A DNA stretch of 64,000 nt, taken from positions 16,448,501-16,512,500 of the forward strand of contig NC_081837.1 of assembly GCF_030867095.1 (NCBI RefSeq), given 5' to 3'. Source of the stretch: Alligator mississippiensis. Lineage: Eukaryota; Chordata; Crocodylia; Alligatoridae. Of the stretch, positions 36,284 to 47,984 are shown in pieces; within the stretch, counting starts at the first letter, position 1; every line of letters begins with the position of its first letter. The position numbers were made by a program, and so were the translations under genes. Under the pieces are notes generated by a model. That model was not told where the DNA came from. It was given only the letters and a program-made list of their open reading frames with translations, and did not search any database.

Positions 36284-36412
36284 CCAGCATCTGTATAGCC
36301 CACATGCTTCAGTGTGGCCTTTTGGCACTTTTATCTAATAGCTGATTGAATTGGCTATTAGATAAAAGGACCAAAAAGCCCTTCTGAAGCATGTGAGCTA
36401 TACAGATGCTGG
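36284..36412. mobile_element. Palindromic MITE, copy 2 (core)
   Basis: CCAGCATCTGTATAGCCCAC at the left is mirrored by TGTGAGCTATACAGATGCTGG at the right, with the TTATCTAATAGCTGATT / TTGGCTATTAGATAA centre shared with copy 1. Weaker pairing extends outward (GGTTTGAC against GTCAAACC), so the whole element may span about 36222-36475. Confidence 0.7.
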
Positions 36413-36706
36413 GGACCTGGGTCAAACCAATGCATTTCCTCGTCTGGCAAAGTGCTTCCTCCCCCGACGCAATCTGGTGGTGGTAACTGTGAACAGTTTC
36501 ATGTTAAGGGTTAATATAATTTCTTGCTTGCACAGCTCTGACTTGCCACAAGTGGTCTGGAGAGTAGGGGCACTGCTAGAAGCCAGGACATCTAGGGCTG
36601 TATCCCTGCTCTGGGAGGGGTTGCTGGGAGCAGTGCATTGTGGGATGCTGGAGGACTGCAAATTGCTTGTTGTATATCTGTGTTGCAGATTGAAGTTACC
36701 CTAACA

Positions 36707-36893
36707 CAGGGTTGGGCAAAATGTGGCCTGTGGGATGGATGCGGCCCTCCAGGCCATTCTGTCTTGCCTGCCGGGCCCCTAAAAAATTTAGAAAATTAAT
36801 ATTTATCGTCCCCTGGGTGCCTGCCATGTGGCTCTCAATGACTTCCCAAAACTCAGTAAGCGGCCCTCCGCCTGAAATAATTGCCCACCCCTG
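36707..36893. mobile_element. hAT MITE, GGGCAAA/TTGCCC-ended family, second copy
   Basis: CAGGGTTGGGCAAAATGTGG to AATAATTGCCCACCCCTG, the same length (187) and interior as the copy at 9351. The target duplication CCCTAACA is exact (36699-36706, 36894-36901). Confidence 0.88.
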
Positions 36894-37451
36894 CCCTAAC
36901 ATGAGCTAGGTAGCATAGCCCAGAGTTAACCCTTGCCTGTAGTGGCATTCAGAGGGCACTTAACGTGCGGTAACAAGCTTTACTGTGCAGATGCTTGCAT
37001 TTTAAGTGCCCTTAGCACAGTCTAAGTGTAATATCACCCACAGTCTAGTGCCTTACTCACAAGCCCATTCTTTTTCCTCTTCCATGTGCAGTGCTTAGAT
37101 CAGCAATCTCTCAGACCACAGGGGCAACAACCACTTCCATAAGATCTGCAGAGCTTTCAGAGTGTCAGCGGAGCCTCTATGCTGTCAAGCTGCTTGGCTT
37201 TCTGCTGTCCCCTGGGTTCAGGGTTTGGAGGCTTCTCATGAATAAGTAGACTCAAAGCCCTGAGTCAGCCTTGTCTATGGCTAAATTGAATCATGGTCAA
37301 ATATGAAGAAGACTCCAATGTGGTAACCCCTCAGGCTTAACACACATCTTCTTTGGTGGAGGCCTGTGTTAACAGCATCATGCTATCTGGTACCAGTTTA
37401 AGGCATGGTTTTGCTATGTATACCAGTGCTCCTTTGCAGGTTATTCCATGC

Positions 37452-37634
37452 CAGTGGTTTTTAAACCTTTTTTCATTTGCGGACACCTAAAAAAATTTTG
37501 AACAGAGGTGTGGACCTCTTTGAATTAAGTGTGGGTATTCATGTACTTTTGATTGATCAGTCGTCTTTTGTGGACCCCTTAGACTTAGTCTGCAGAGCGC
37601 CAGGGGCCCATGGACCACAGGCTGAACAACACTG
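37452..37634. mobile_element. hAT MITE
   Basis: CAGTGGTTTTTAAACC to GGCTGAACAACACTG, 183 bases, inverted ends. Flanking octamers match only 5/8, so it is older. Confidence 0.65.
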
Positions 37635-38559
37635 TTGTGTGCCACAGAATTTCCCAGCCTGCATTGCAGCGGGGGGTGCTAGCACCGCTCTGCTTCCAGT
37701 CTTTTCTGCTCTGCTGAGGCACCAGGGAAGAGGTGTCAGCTTTTCCCAGTGTGCACTGAGTTCATCAGTGCTGTGCACTGATGAACAAAGCTCACCACAC
37801 CCTGACACGTGGTTGTGTTTAAAGAAAAAGGTGCTCCAGTCTGTTGTAATGGGGCCAGATGAATGTGTCACAACCCACATACCAAACACGCACGGCTGTA
37901 GTACAAAAAGGACCTTGACCTGTTGTGTAACCAGGCTGATGTAAAGCAACAACACTTGCATGAAGAACAAGGTGGACTTGTCTGCTTGCTACCAGCTAGG
38001 AAGCTGCTACTGACAGGTTTGTTTGTTTGTTAATATAATTTGTCTAATCCAAATCCAAAGGTCCAAAACCATAAGTGGCCCTACTACCGGCAAACATCCT
38101 CCATCCACACCTGGGGCTTCAGATGTTTCCAAAAGCTTTGGCAGGCGTCCTATGTGTAGGCCCAAGTGCGGAGGCTTGGGGTTTGGCTGCCATAAGGCCC
38201 TTGGAGCAAGCGAGGGAGGAGACTCCTGTTTCCATAAACCGGGTTTAAAGCTGCTGCGCTTCTGGGTGGGTCCCGAACCGCGCCAGAAGAGCGGTTCTCC
38301 TGCGAGGCGGTTCAGGAAAACTGCCTTTTTGGCCCCGGACACGTGCTAGGATAAGAAGTCGCTGTGCTTGATCTTAGCCTGTCCTGACAGGTCCTTTGGC
38401 GGAGGGGACAATGGCACTGGGTGGCCTTTCCTCAGCCTGGTAAGTCATTGGTACCCGGGTGTGACAGCACAGGCAGCCGCCTGCAGGAGGAGGCGTGGAA
38501 GATAAGGAAACCCCACGTCGTGTGCCCTTCCCACACAAGTCACACGTGGACGGTCCTGT

Positions 38560-38738
38560 CCCGCGCCAAGCAGAGCCGGCCGCCACCAGCACTGCGCGCG
38601 GGGCGGGGCTTGGGGGGCGGGGCTGGAACGCGGAGCGGCCCCGCCCTCCTCATGTATATTCGCGGGCGCTAATGAGTGTGGGGCGTCGCTGCCGTGACGT
38701 CATCAGTAGGGGCCGGGCTCCGCGGGCAGAGGCCGGAG
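38560..38738 (+). promoter_or_regulatory. PRKRIP1 CpG-island promoter with CRE
   Basis: G+C and CpG content rise abruptly at about 38570 and stay high to about 39140. The perfect CRE palindrome TGACGTCA lies at 38695-38702, 37 bases before the start codon. A TATA-like TGTATATT lies near 38653, and GGGGCGGGG boxes at about 38600-38620. The transcription start is probably between the TATA-like box and the ATG. CREB/ATF control is inference from the motif only. Confidence 0.7.
38695..38702. promoter_or_regulatory. CRE site TGACGTCA
   Basis: Exact 8-base CREB/ATF palindrome in a CpG island just upstream of the PRKRIP1 ATG. Its location near a start codon fits a functional core-promoter CRE. Confidence 0.6.
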
Positions 38739-38858
38739 ATGGCGGCGCCCTCGGCCCCGCGGCCGCCGCGGCCCCGCAAGGAGCCGCAGCCGCTGGTCAT
38801 CCCGCGCAGCGCGGCCGAGGAGCAGCGCCTGCGCCTGGAGCGCCTCATGAAGAACCCG
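38739..38858 (+). CDS. PRKRIP1: PRKRIP1 exon 1 (coding part)
   Basis: 40 whole codons from the ATG to GTGAGG, inside the CpG island. It encodes a Pro/Arg-rich N-terminus and [14 protein letters not shown]. The pentamer tandem (CCCGG)n follows in intron 1 at about 38920-38947. Confidence 0.96.
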
Positions 38859-41800
38859 GTGAGGCCCGGCCTCGCCCGCCCCTGCGCTCTGGGCTATGCG
38901 GGAGGTGCTGAGCCCCCTCGGCCCGGCCCGGCCCGGCCCGGCCCGGGCTGGGGGACCCCCCCCCCCGGACAAACCCCATGCCGGGAGGAAGCTCCCTCCC
39001 CCTCCTCCCGGCTACTGCTGGTCCCCAGCCCCTGGCACCTGGCTTGTGCCAGCCCTGGGATCCGCGCCGGGTCGCACTCAGACATGGCGATCTCTTCCCC
39101 GGGGGCAGGCGCTGACGCCCGGATGGTTTGTTGTTGCAGGACAAGACCGTTCCCATCCCCGAGAAACTGAGCGAATGGGCGCCGCGACCTCCCCCAGAGT
39201 TTGTCCGAGATGTCATGGGTAAGGGGGTTCGTGTCCAACGCCCGCAGGTTGAGCAGTGCAGGCTTAGATGAAAGCGTGGCAGGACGGGGGGAGTCTATTC
39301 TGCTTTCCCATAAAAGGGCCCGGACTGTCTCCAAGTCGTTGCTGAAGTTCCCGTCTTCACTGAGGTTTGTTGTTGCTGTTGGTGTCCAGAATAAATGCCT
39401 GGACCTCTCCAGACAAGGCTCTTTGAGTGAATCTGATATCTTTTATTAGACCTACTTAAATAGTTTGGGGGGAAAAAATCATTTTAAGAAAGCTTTCAGG
39501 TTCAAAAACCCTTTGTCAGGCTGAGGAAGTTTTAGCAGTTGGTGCGCGCTCTTCCAGAACGAAAAGTAAAGCCAGAGGCTGGGCTCTCCAGGAAGTTTGT
39601 CCGTACACCTGGCCGTAGTGAATAGATGCAAGTCGTTGCTGAATAGCAAGTTGGGTGTGATTTTGCCCTCTCTAAGGGTCTCCGTTTCAGCGTCCCCAAA
39701 AGTGTTCTGTGTCTCGATAATAAACTGAAGTTACCTTGTCCGTGGTCACACAGAGCCTTTGTCTGAGCAAGGAGTACAACCAGGATGTGGTGACACTTGG
39801 GTGTTTTTATTAATTATTATTCAGTTGGTTTGTTTTTTTGCTTGTTTTTTTGTTTGTTTGTTTGGATTAACTTTATGTTGAGGGAATAACCTGCCTGTTC
39901 ACTCTTATTTGTTTTCCGTACTTGTTTTCCCTTTAGCTAGATGTAGGAAAGAGGCAGGGGAAAACAGCCTCAGCTCTACAGCAGAACAAAGTGTAAGTTT
40001 CCCTCTCAATTGTGCCTCTCTGCCTAGGACAGGGTGTGAGAGCGCGGTTTCTGTGGCCCACTCAGTGTTTAGAGCAGTAATTCTGGTACCCTGGAGTGTC
40101 TTGAGATCCTTTCAAGGGTGCTATGGGGTGCCACGTAACGTTAGCACTGTTAAGCGTGCAAACATGATTCACAAGGTAAACACGTGAATTTCATGTAGGA
40201 ATCCATCATGTTAAAAACAGCCTGATCTGTTATGAACCCACTGAATTCTCTGCAACAGAAGAATCGCTCCATTATTTTTCTGGAGTCAGGAAATGAGTGA
40301 AACCTAAAAGCTGGCATTTTCCAAAGGGTGACATGAGTCTAAAAAGGTTGAGAACTGCTGGTGTAGATTCAGCTGATATTCCTAGCACGCATTCTGATTA
40401 ACAAACTAACGGTGATGATGGTTTTAGTGATGTGGATTGTTCACCAGTAGATAGATCCTGCAGTACTGAGTTGCAAGTATCTTATAGCTTGCTTTAGCTT
40501 TTCCTGTTGATCTGGGCTTGATAAAAATGGGTAGCAAACTTCTCATGCCTACAGTACTATTGGTATACCATGTCTGAGACTGAGTTATTTGTGAGTGTCT
40601 TGGTGTGCTCTTCTCCGTGCTATATGCTGACTCTTCAACCATTTCTGTATCACCGGCAGGTTCTAGTGCTGGAGCTGGCAGTGGTGAATTCCATGTGTAC
40701 CGCCATCTTCGCCGGAGAGAGTATCAGAGGCAGGATTTTATGGATGCGATGGCTGAGAAGGTCAGTGGGTTCTTACTGCAGTCACTTGTCTGACTGCTTG
40801 ATATTCGCTGGATAATTTTTTCCTAAGATCATGAGAAGAGAGACTAACTTAGTTCCAAACTGTCTGGTCTTATAATTATTTTCTTAATATGGGATATGTG
40901 TGGCCTTTGAAGAATAATATTAAAATATCATTGCTTTGCTACAGACCTGATCTATCCTTCCTCTTCAGTGGGTGACTCTAGGGAATGCATATAAAGCCAA
41001 AATATTTATGTTCCTGTTTCCAAATTGGACTAAGAGTGCTTAAATATAGAAATGGGTGGATTTTTTTTCTAGCTAGTGAGGTAAGCAGAATTGTTCATGC
41101 TTTCTTAAAAATCAAAAGAAATCCTTAAAAGTTCTTATCTTGCAAAGAAAGCATAAAACCAAGTACTTGAACACAAGCATTAGGATTTTATGAGTCCAGA
41201 GACCTGGACTCCTTTTTAATATTAGGACTTCTTTCTAAGTCCTGAACCAATAATACAATGGGAGCTCTGTTTCAGGGACCAGTGTCCCTCTGTCGGTTCC
41301 TTATCTTGATAAAGTTTGAGAAGCCGTTCAATTCCTATGTTGCTGCTTATGTTCCTGGTATTCTGCTTTATTCTAATACTCTGTAGGACATGGTCCTGAT
41401 GTCTTTGCCACCAGTGAAGTTGATGAGGATTTCTACCCCCTTATTATGGATATCTGGGTTCAGTCCTTGATGTTTTTGGTTAATATTGTCTGCATAAAAC
41501 TCACCTATGCAATATTTCTTAATACAAGAAGGCATCTTAACAATAGGTTCCTGGCAAATCTCCCAGCTATTTGCTAAAAGATTTTTTTCTTTAAATGGAG
41601 GTAGCTTATGAATAGTATTAAATTTAGTTTGTAACCAAAGTGTCACATGTGATCAATTACAGCAAAAACTGGATGAGGAATTCCAAAAGAAATTGGAGAG
41701 GAATAAGATGATTGCGGAGGAGCAGACAGCGAAACGCAGAAAGAAGCGGTGAGGACAGATTGTCAAAACCTTAATGCTGTGCTTTATCTGTAGCCATGTA

Positions 41801-44800
41801 CTTTAGAGATAAATGCTGCACGGATCACTTTTGTTAGCACTGTCCTTGCCTTTATAAGGTTGGGCCTGTGCTTGAAAGGCTTTGCTGTCATAGCTTATTT
41901 CAGCACCGGCAGTACTATGGTATAATTGCATTTTAACTAGGATTCTTTCTGGCACAGCTTCTTGAACACCTGAGGAACATAGCTGTGCCAGCAGGAGTTT
42001 ATATGTAGATCTGGACTGTGTGAATGTCTAGCAATTGGAGCCAAGGACCTGCTGTTCAGAGAATGACTTTGCATCTTGGGTCTATGCTGGGATGTGGGCC
42101 AGCAGAAAAAACCTGATGATACTGTGGATGAGTATTGCAGATAAATTGGCGTGGGTAGGCCAGCTCATTGTTTGCATGTGGATAGTCAAAAGACTGCAAA
42201 CTGGCCACTGGCCTAAAGTTGCAGTGTTGTGGATTTAACAGCTGTGCCTGCTTACTCTAGTAATGAATGGAGTATGAGGAAAGGCTGAGGGATCTAGGAC
42301 TCTTCAGCCTGAGGAAAAAAGGCTGAGAGGGGACCTGGTAGCAGCTTACCGCTACACTAGGGGAGTACATCAAGGGCTCGGTGAGCAACTGTTCACCAGG
42401 GCACCTGAGGGAAAAACCAGGAGTAATGACTAGAAACTCCTGGAAGATCGATTCAGGCTCAACATTTAGGAAAAACTTCTTCACAGTCAGGGTGTCCAGA
42501 CTGTGGAATAAGCTCCCTCCAGAGGTGGTGCAATTGCCTACCCTGGAAATCTTAAAGAGGAGACTAGACAGTCGCCTTGCTGGGGTCACCTGACCCCCAG
42601 TTATCTTTCCTGCTTGGTGCAGGGGGCTGGACCTGATGATCCTCTGAGGTCCCTTTCGGCCTTACAATCTGTGAGTGTGGGTCTGTAAATATAGCAAATA
42701 CATGGAACCATTGGTTAATATAATGTTTAAGTCCATCTTGTAATGACACCCATCAGCATGCATGGGACTGATATGTATACATTCCTGTTAATAAGAATTG
42801 CATTGGAACAAAGTAGACATTTAAATTCCACAGTCCATTTTATTACACTATTTCTTTAAACTGCTAGACTAACATGACTTCTGAGCCTCTGCAATTTCTC
42901 TTTGATCTCAGTTACATTAACTGTGAGCAAATGTCCACCTGTCAATCTCTCTTGTCACCTTTTACTTTAATTGCTACCTTTGTCAGCACTCTTGACCAAG
43001 GGAGCCAGTGAGAAATGGGCCATGGGGACTGAAATGTCCTCCTATTCCTTATGGGCAGGCAGAAACACATTGGGAAGGAAGATCAGTTTATAATGTATTA
43101 TTAGTCTGTTTCAGGGGATGCTTTCAATTTAATTTTTACCAATAACAATATTTTAAGGGATTTTTTTTAATGTAAGATTTTAATAATTTGGCTTTTTACC
43201 AGTTTCTTTTTCTGTGTTTTATGTTGGCTTTGAAGATAGATGAGTCAATTTCACTTCTGCTTTTCATTAGTTTTCATTTTGAAGTTCTTATGCGCTGGCA
43301 CATTTTTGAGTTGTAAGTGCTTTAAGGGAATGAAATGATTTAAAAAAGAATAAAGGGTTTCATTCGAATAAAATCAAGAAGGGAAACATTTCTGTAGGTC
43401 TTGTTTGCTCCAGTTTTGCATGTTGAGGCCAAATTTGACTAGAACTTGTCTTTAAAAGTGTGTGTGTCAAATAATATAATACATTCTCTGTAAATTCCTG
43501 ATTTAAAAAATACAGAAAATTTGAAAGGCTTGAATTTCTCTGTGTAAGAGTTTGTTTTTTTTCCCTTGCTTTACAGCCAGAAGTTGAAAGAGAAGAAGCT
43601 GCTGGCTAAGAAAAGTAAACTAGAACAAAAGAAGGAAAAAGGTCAGTGGCACCTCATTTCTCTCTTATGGTAGAAACAGATGTAACCTTTCCATGCTTTT
43701 CTGCTGCTACAAAATGTTTTATGCTGGCACAAAGCAAATAGATGTCCATACTCTGTCTTGCCACAATGTAGTTGTGACAAAAGGTATTAATTTGTGCTGC
43801 TTGTTTTGCAGCGGGCATCTCTGCTTTATGGCAGAAGAGCATGAGCAGGCAGAGCTGCCCATACCCTCCAACTGCCTTGGGTAGGCGCTCTTGGGGCTTG
43901 GTCCTTTGTGCCCCAGGGATTCCCATGCAGGATCAGACCCCTCAAGCCTTGGGAGTGCCTGCCAGGCTTCCTTGCTTCCAGGGACTTACCTTGGGATTTC
44001 TGGGGCACATTTCTGGAAGCTGGACAGTATTGCCCATTGCCCAGCCTGTTGGTCATACAAGTAAGGATATATCCCAACACAACTAATCTGGTTCATTTGG
44101 TGATGTCGATTTCTACCCTTGGTGTTCAGTTCAGTTCTCCAGTCCAAAGGACTGAGTTGATTTATTTCTCACCAACGTGTACAGCTTATGCCCATGTGGT
44201 AGAGGTCAAGTTTGGTCCTTATACTTGAAATTTCAGCTAACATTTTCAGAAGCTCTCCTGGAAAGTTATTTAAGGCAGGACTTATGCTCAAAAGTCATTT
44301 TTGCTTTTTAAAAAAATGTTACCATTCATTCCAAATATCTTGGACTGCTGACTGATTTTGTTCACTACTTAACTGCAGTAGATGCTGGTGTTTTCTAGGG
44401 TGATCCTGTTGCAATTTTTTTGGCCCAGTCTGACTTAGAACTTTGGAATTAAAGCAATTTATGAAAAAAGTCTTTTCTTTAAAAGATTATAGATTACATG
44501 AACAGTGTGTATACTGAAGCTAGTACAGAAAGAATTAGAACTATAGTGAAAGAGAAAATAAATGCTAATAAACACTTTGGACGGTAGGGAAATGAATTAT
44601 GGTACGGTATGTACAAGCCTGATCCATTTCAGTGCCACTTTTTCCGCACACAATGGAATTCTTTATGCAAAATAAATTTTAGGATTAAAAAGAAACCATC
44701 AATTTTGAAAAATTAATTTTGATAAACTCAAGAACACCTTTTTGTTTGTTTGTTTTTGAAGACCAAACACTTGTATCTGAAGTTATGGAGTCAACTTACA

Positions 44801-46380
44801 AGAGTGGTCAAAGTATTTAGAAACATTTTGTGATTTGCATTCCTATTCAGTAGTCACTCTTACTGTTGGAACACTAGCAGTGCCTGATAGTTCCGCAAGA
44901 GTCAGGAGTTGATTGGTATTTCCAGCTTGCTTCATTTTCTGCTTTTAAAAATCAAATCTGTTTTGAACCTTGCATGTGTGTACCTCAGCCTGCGAGCCAT
45001 TAAAACACACTGGTCCAAATTTAATCCATGGGAAGATGTTACTGAAGTGATACTCAATGAATTAATCGCAGTGTTTCCGGTTTGTGGGGCTTGATCAGGA
45101 GAGACGTTTAAATTTCAGGATCTTTATTGTGATTAATAGCATGTTGGTGAGCATGAGACTTGTGTGGTAGGAGTGGTGGTATGACTTGAAGATTTTCATA
45201 TGCAAGTTGCTTGTTAGGGCCAGCATCACATTTGGTACAAACTGGCAATTTTCTTGGTCTCAGACACTGTCTTTTAAAGGGTTCTTCCAAGAACAGGCTG
45301 AGGCTCATTTGATGGGTGTAGCATCCAGGCTGCTGCCTTTTATCTGAATTAAGATTTTTTTGTCTCCAGAACTCCACATCCAATGCCTTTCACCATCAGT
45401 GCAGTAGGAAAAAGCATGGAGCTAATAGCAAATGACAGTTCATAATTTTACCACTTGGTGGCATCAAACTACTACTAAATGTGATCCTCAAAGGTCAGAG
45501 ACTGGACTAAGTATTATTGTTACCCAAACAAAACAAAGTGCAGGAACTAGAAGAGGGGCAGTAAGAGATTCAGGTCTATTCTATCCAACCAAACCTTCAG
45601 AGTTTATCACTGGAGTTCCAATGATTAATTTCTGTTTGGGTCCTTCTCTAATGGGTTAAAACTTTGTGAGCTTTCCACAAACGTTCCTTGCAGCATACAT
45701 CCAAAAGGAGCTCTCTCGAGGCCAGGCCAAATCTGTCCCTTCTGCAGATATCACAGCAATTTTATAGCATGTTGATTTTTTGAGTGGGCAAATTTAGACG
45801 TTGAAATTCCAAAGAGCACTCCACGGTTGGTTCTCTGCTTCCCAATTCCTTTTTGATTGCAATCAGGAATATATGCGTATACATGCAGAGGTGAGAGCGT
45901 GGGAAAAAATAGTACTCAGAACTGGCCCTTTTAAAGTTTCTGCCTAACTTTCCTTTTGTTTCTTGTAGACCGTTACTTAATCATATGATAGCTGATAGTA
46001 ATAATCAGGTTACTGAGATAAAACAGAAGTGCAGTCTGAATGCGGGTGCTATTTCTCATAGTAAGACTGGTTCTGGGGGGGTCTCTTAGCTGGATAGAAT
46101 GTTAGTAAATACACTGTTGGGAGCAATTCTGTGATGACCCTTGGGAAGGAGCAAGATGTGACCTAAACTTATTTTCCCTAACATCCAAGACTGATTTGTT
46201 GGTGATTATTCTGATGTGCCTTCCTTACTACATGTCATCAGATTATCCCATTTTCCCCATTTAGAGTCTGACCAGTCACAAGAGCAACAGTCCAGTGAGG
46301 AAGAGGCAGATGATACGAAGGAGGAGGAAGAGAAAGATGATGATGCAGAAGAGCCAAGCTTTGTGATGGGAAGAGGATGA
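38739..46380 (+). CDS. PRKRIP1: PRKRIP1 (PRKR-interacting protein 1), six exons, complete
   Basis: Small basic-acidic nuclear protein known to bind double-stranded RNA, inhibit PKR, and sit in the catalytic spliceosome as a long helix. Exons: 38739-38858, 39140-39218, 40660-40760, 41663-41748, 43577-43641, 46265-46380. All have GT-AG borders and join in frame to 188 aa, against 184 in human. The start is the ATG in GGAGATGG (purine at -3, G at +4), giving [23 protein letters not shown]. Recognisable blocks: [52 protein letters not shown], a long charged helix with AKRRKKR and [10 protein letters not shown] (lysine-rich, nuclear-localisation-like), then an acidic tail ([19 protein letters not shown]). 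The tail carries one Gly beyond the MGR ending I recall for human. No frame damage. Confidence 0.97.
39140..39218 (+). CDS. PRKRIP1: PRKRIP1 exon 2
   Basis: 79 bases between TTGTTGCAG and GTAAGG. It reads [20 protein letters not shown] then FVRDVM, nearly identical to human, ending with the first base of a Gly codon. Confidence 0.96.
39219..40659 (+). other. PRKRIP1 intron 2
   Basis: It holds a hAT MITE (40075-40360) and GTTT-type simple sequence near 39829-39866. The short intron 1 (38859-39139) is CpG-rich. Intron 3 (40761-41662) shows nothing I recognise. Confidence 0.6.
40075..40360. mobile_element. hAT MITE, GGTTGAGAACCACTG family
   Basis: CAGTAATTCTGGTACC to AGGTTGAGAACTGCTG, with the same interior as 26399 and 57093. 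Flanks GTTTAGAG / GTGTAGAT match 6/8. Confidence 0.75.
40660..40760 (+). CDS. PRKRIP1: PRKRIP1 exon 3
   Basis: 101 bases between CACCGGCAG and GTCAGT. It reads [20 protein letters not shown] then [13 protein letters not shown], the most conserved block of the protein. Confidence 0.97.
41663..41748 (+). CDS. PRKRIP1: PRKRIP1 exon 4
   Basis: 86 bases between CAATTACAG and GTGAGG. It reads [20 protein letters not shown] then QTAKRRKKR, a charged helix with a basic cluster. The Arg codon is split across the next intron. Confidence 0.96.
41749..43576 (+). other. PRKRIP1 intron 4
   Basis: It holds a CR1 3' end (42254-42685). 42690-43576 is A/T-rich with no recognised feature. Confidence 0.6.
42254..42685 (+). 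mobile_element. CR1 LINE 3' end
   Basis: GAAAGGCTGAGGGATCTAGG, AGCCTGAGGAAAAAAGGCTG, AAACTTCTTCACAGTCAGGG, GAGGTGGTGCAATTGCC, GAGGTCCCTTTCGGCCTTAC: CR1 ORF2 end and 3' UTR, 5'-truncated, in PRKRIP1 intron 4. Confidence 0.9.
43577..43641 (+). CDS. PRKRIP1: PRKRIP1 exon 5
   Basis: 65 bases between GCTTTACAG and GTCAGT. It reads [20 protein letters not shown], the end of the lysine-rich helix. Confidence 0.95.
43642..46264 (+). other. PRKRIP1 intron 5, 2.6 kb
   Basis: No repeat or exon that I can recognise. It is moderately A/T-rich, with acceptor CCCCATTTAG. Confidence 0.6.
46265..46380 (+). CDS. PRKRIP1: PRKRIP1 exon 6 (coding part)
   Basis: 116 bases from the acceptor CCCCATTTAG to TGA at 46378-46380. 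It encodes the Ser/Glu/Asp-rich tail ending PSFVMGRG. The acidic tract is low-complexity, but the terminal PSF.MGR motif fixes the frame. Confidence 0.95.
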
Positions 46381-47050
46381 TGCTATTGCAGTGGCAGCTG
46401 GAAACAACGTTCATTGCTTTATATTCAGGAGCATGAAAATTTTTCATCTCAGCCGGGCAGAATCCATCGGCATATGTTGTACCTGCTTAACGGTGGAGGT
46501 GTGACCTTCGCACCTGAGTTCTGAAGGGTTTTTTGGTAGATGCCAAATAACAGAATTTTCTTAACTGCTTGTAAAACTGCTGTGCAGTCTGCTATAAGGT
46601 TGCTCTAAAGAGTCAGCCATGAGTCTTTGTGACCCTAGAGTTCTTTTTAGCATGGCCCAAAGCATTTGCTGTCTGAAAGCTAAACCATATTCATCGGCAG
46701 ACAAGGTTCTTTGGGTGAATTGTATTCATCAGCATTTAAGGGAAATTCTACTGTGAGGGCTGTGATACCCAACTTCCACTGAAATTGATAGGATTAGGAT
46801 GTATGAATCTAAGGGCAAAAGTTAGCCTGTAGCAGAGAATGGTTTGGCCCCAAATTTCCCTGCACTGTGAGTGTTTTCAGTTTAGGGGTTTGTGACAAGC
46901 CCATCTCTAACCCAAAGAAATTAGTTTATGATCCTAGGCAGGTTCTATAGAATTTTTTTTTTTAACGGGTGATCCCTTTTTTATTACTTGGATGTGCCCT
47001 ACAATTTTCTTCTAAATTTTTCTAATTAATAAAAAGGGAATGTCTCTCAC
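46381..47050 (+). other. PRKRIP1: PRKRIP1 3' UTR
   Basis: Non-coding sequence after the TGA leads to AATAAA at 47028-47033, followed about 15 bases later by a T/GT-rich stretch (TGTCTCTCACTTCTTGTCTG), a textbook cleavage context. Confidence 0.75.
47028..47033 (+). terminator. PRKRIP1 poly(A) signal
   Basis: AATAAA within TTAATAAAAAGG, 648 bases after the stop, with a T/GT-rich downstream element. It is the first canonical signal after the stop that I find. Confidence 0.75.
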
Positions 47051-47984
47051 TTCTTGTCTGCTCTTATTTGAATGGGAGTTAACTAAAGTAAAGTACTTTT
47101 TGCCAAATTTAGAGCTTGTTTAATAGGCTGAGGAGTCTTTTAAAGAGTTTAAACAGTATTTGGTTTCATCAGAGTGGGAGGTGGTGAGTTGGTATGATTT
47201 TAGGGACCTTGAAGTAGGGGAGAAATACTTAAATCTATGGTAGAGCTCTAACCTGAGTCTCTTTCTGGATTAAGGGACAAAAAGATAAATGATGCAGCAT
47301 TTGAAATGGTATAGCAAAAACAGATTAGCTAAGAGATTAATTCATCAAAATATGTAGGAGGCCCATTAATTGCCCAGAAAGGGGGAACTGTGTCTCATTC
47401 TTTCTGCTTTGGTGTTATATTAAGTGTTTGATATATTTGAGACACACAGACTTTTTTGTCTGAGATCTGCAGAAAGTGTGAGAGCTGGATGGGCCACAGT
47501 GCAATCTCAGGGTTGAATCATGCTAGTTATCTCTTTTGGGGAGAGGAGACCCTCAGGTCCCCTGAGCTGCCAATTTGGCTCACTCCAACATGGTTGGCAG
47601 CTCAACTAAAACCAAAACCCAGTGTTGTGTTCAGCATCTGTAGTTTGGACTGAAGAAAACCATTTTTTTTTCCAACTTGGAAGTGCCTGTCTCTTCTCAG
47701 ATGCTTTTGCTGTGACAGCTCAGTATCCAGAATACAGTGCAACTTTTTATTTATTTATTTTTGTCAAGCCTAATATATTAAAGGTATTGCAAGTGAGCTC
47801 TTTACATTAGATTGTGCTGCCTGACACCAGTTATGTTACTTGACTAAATTGAGTTTGTGTAATGGCATCTCTGTAATGTTATTTGCCTGCTCAGTGGGGA
47901 AATACTATGATTCATCACAAGTGACATTTGAGTTCAGTTCCCTTGTGCTTCCCTCCCTGTTTGCTTTCTTTCAGTGGCAAGGTA

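Larger units (their letters stand above)
35731..38559. other. Intergenic, SH2B2 to PRKRIP1
   Basis: No coding sequence recognised. It holds a T32 tract (35991-36022), a palindromic MITE (36284-36412 core), a 187-bp hAT MITE with exact target duplication (36707-36893), a second hAT MITE (37452-37634), and a short U2-like match on the minus strand (38350-38379). Confidence 0.6.

Noticed and set aside
36950-37015. Short palindrome GGGCACTTAA ... TTAAGTGCCC
   Set aside because: Ten-base arms only, with no second copy or target duplication found; too little to call an element.
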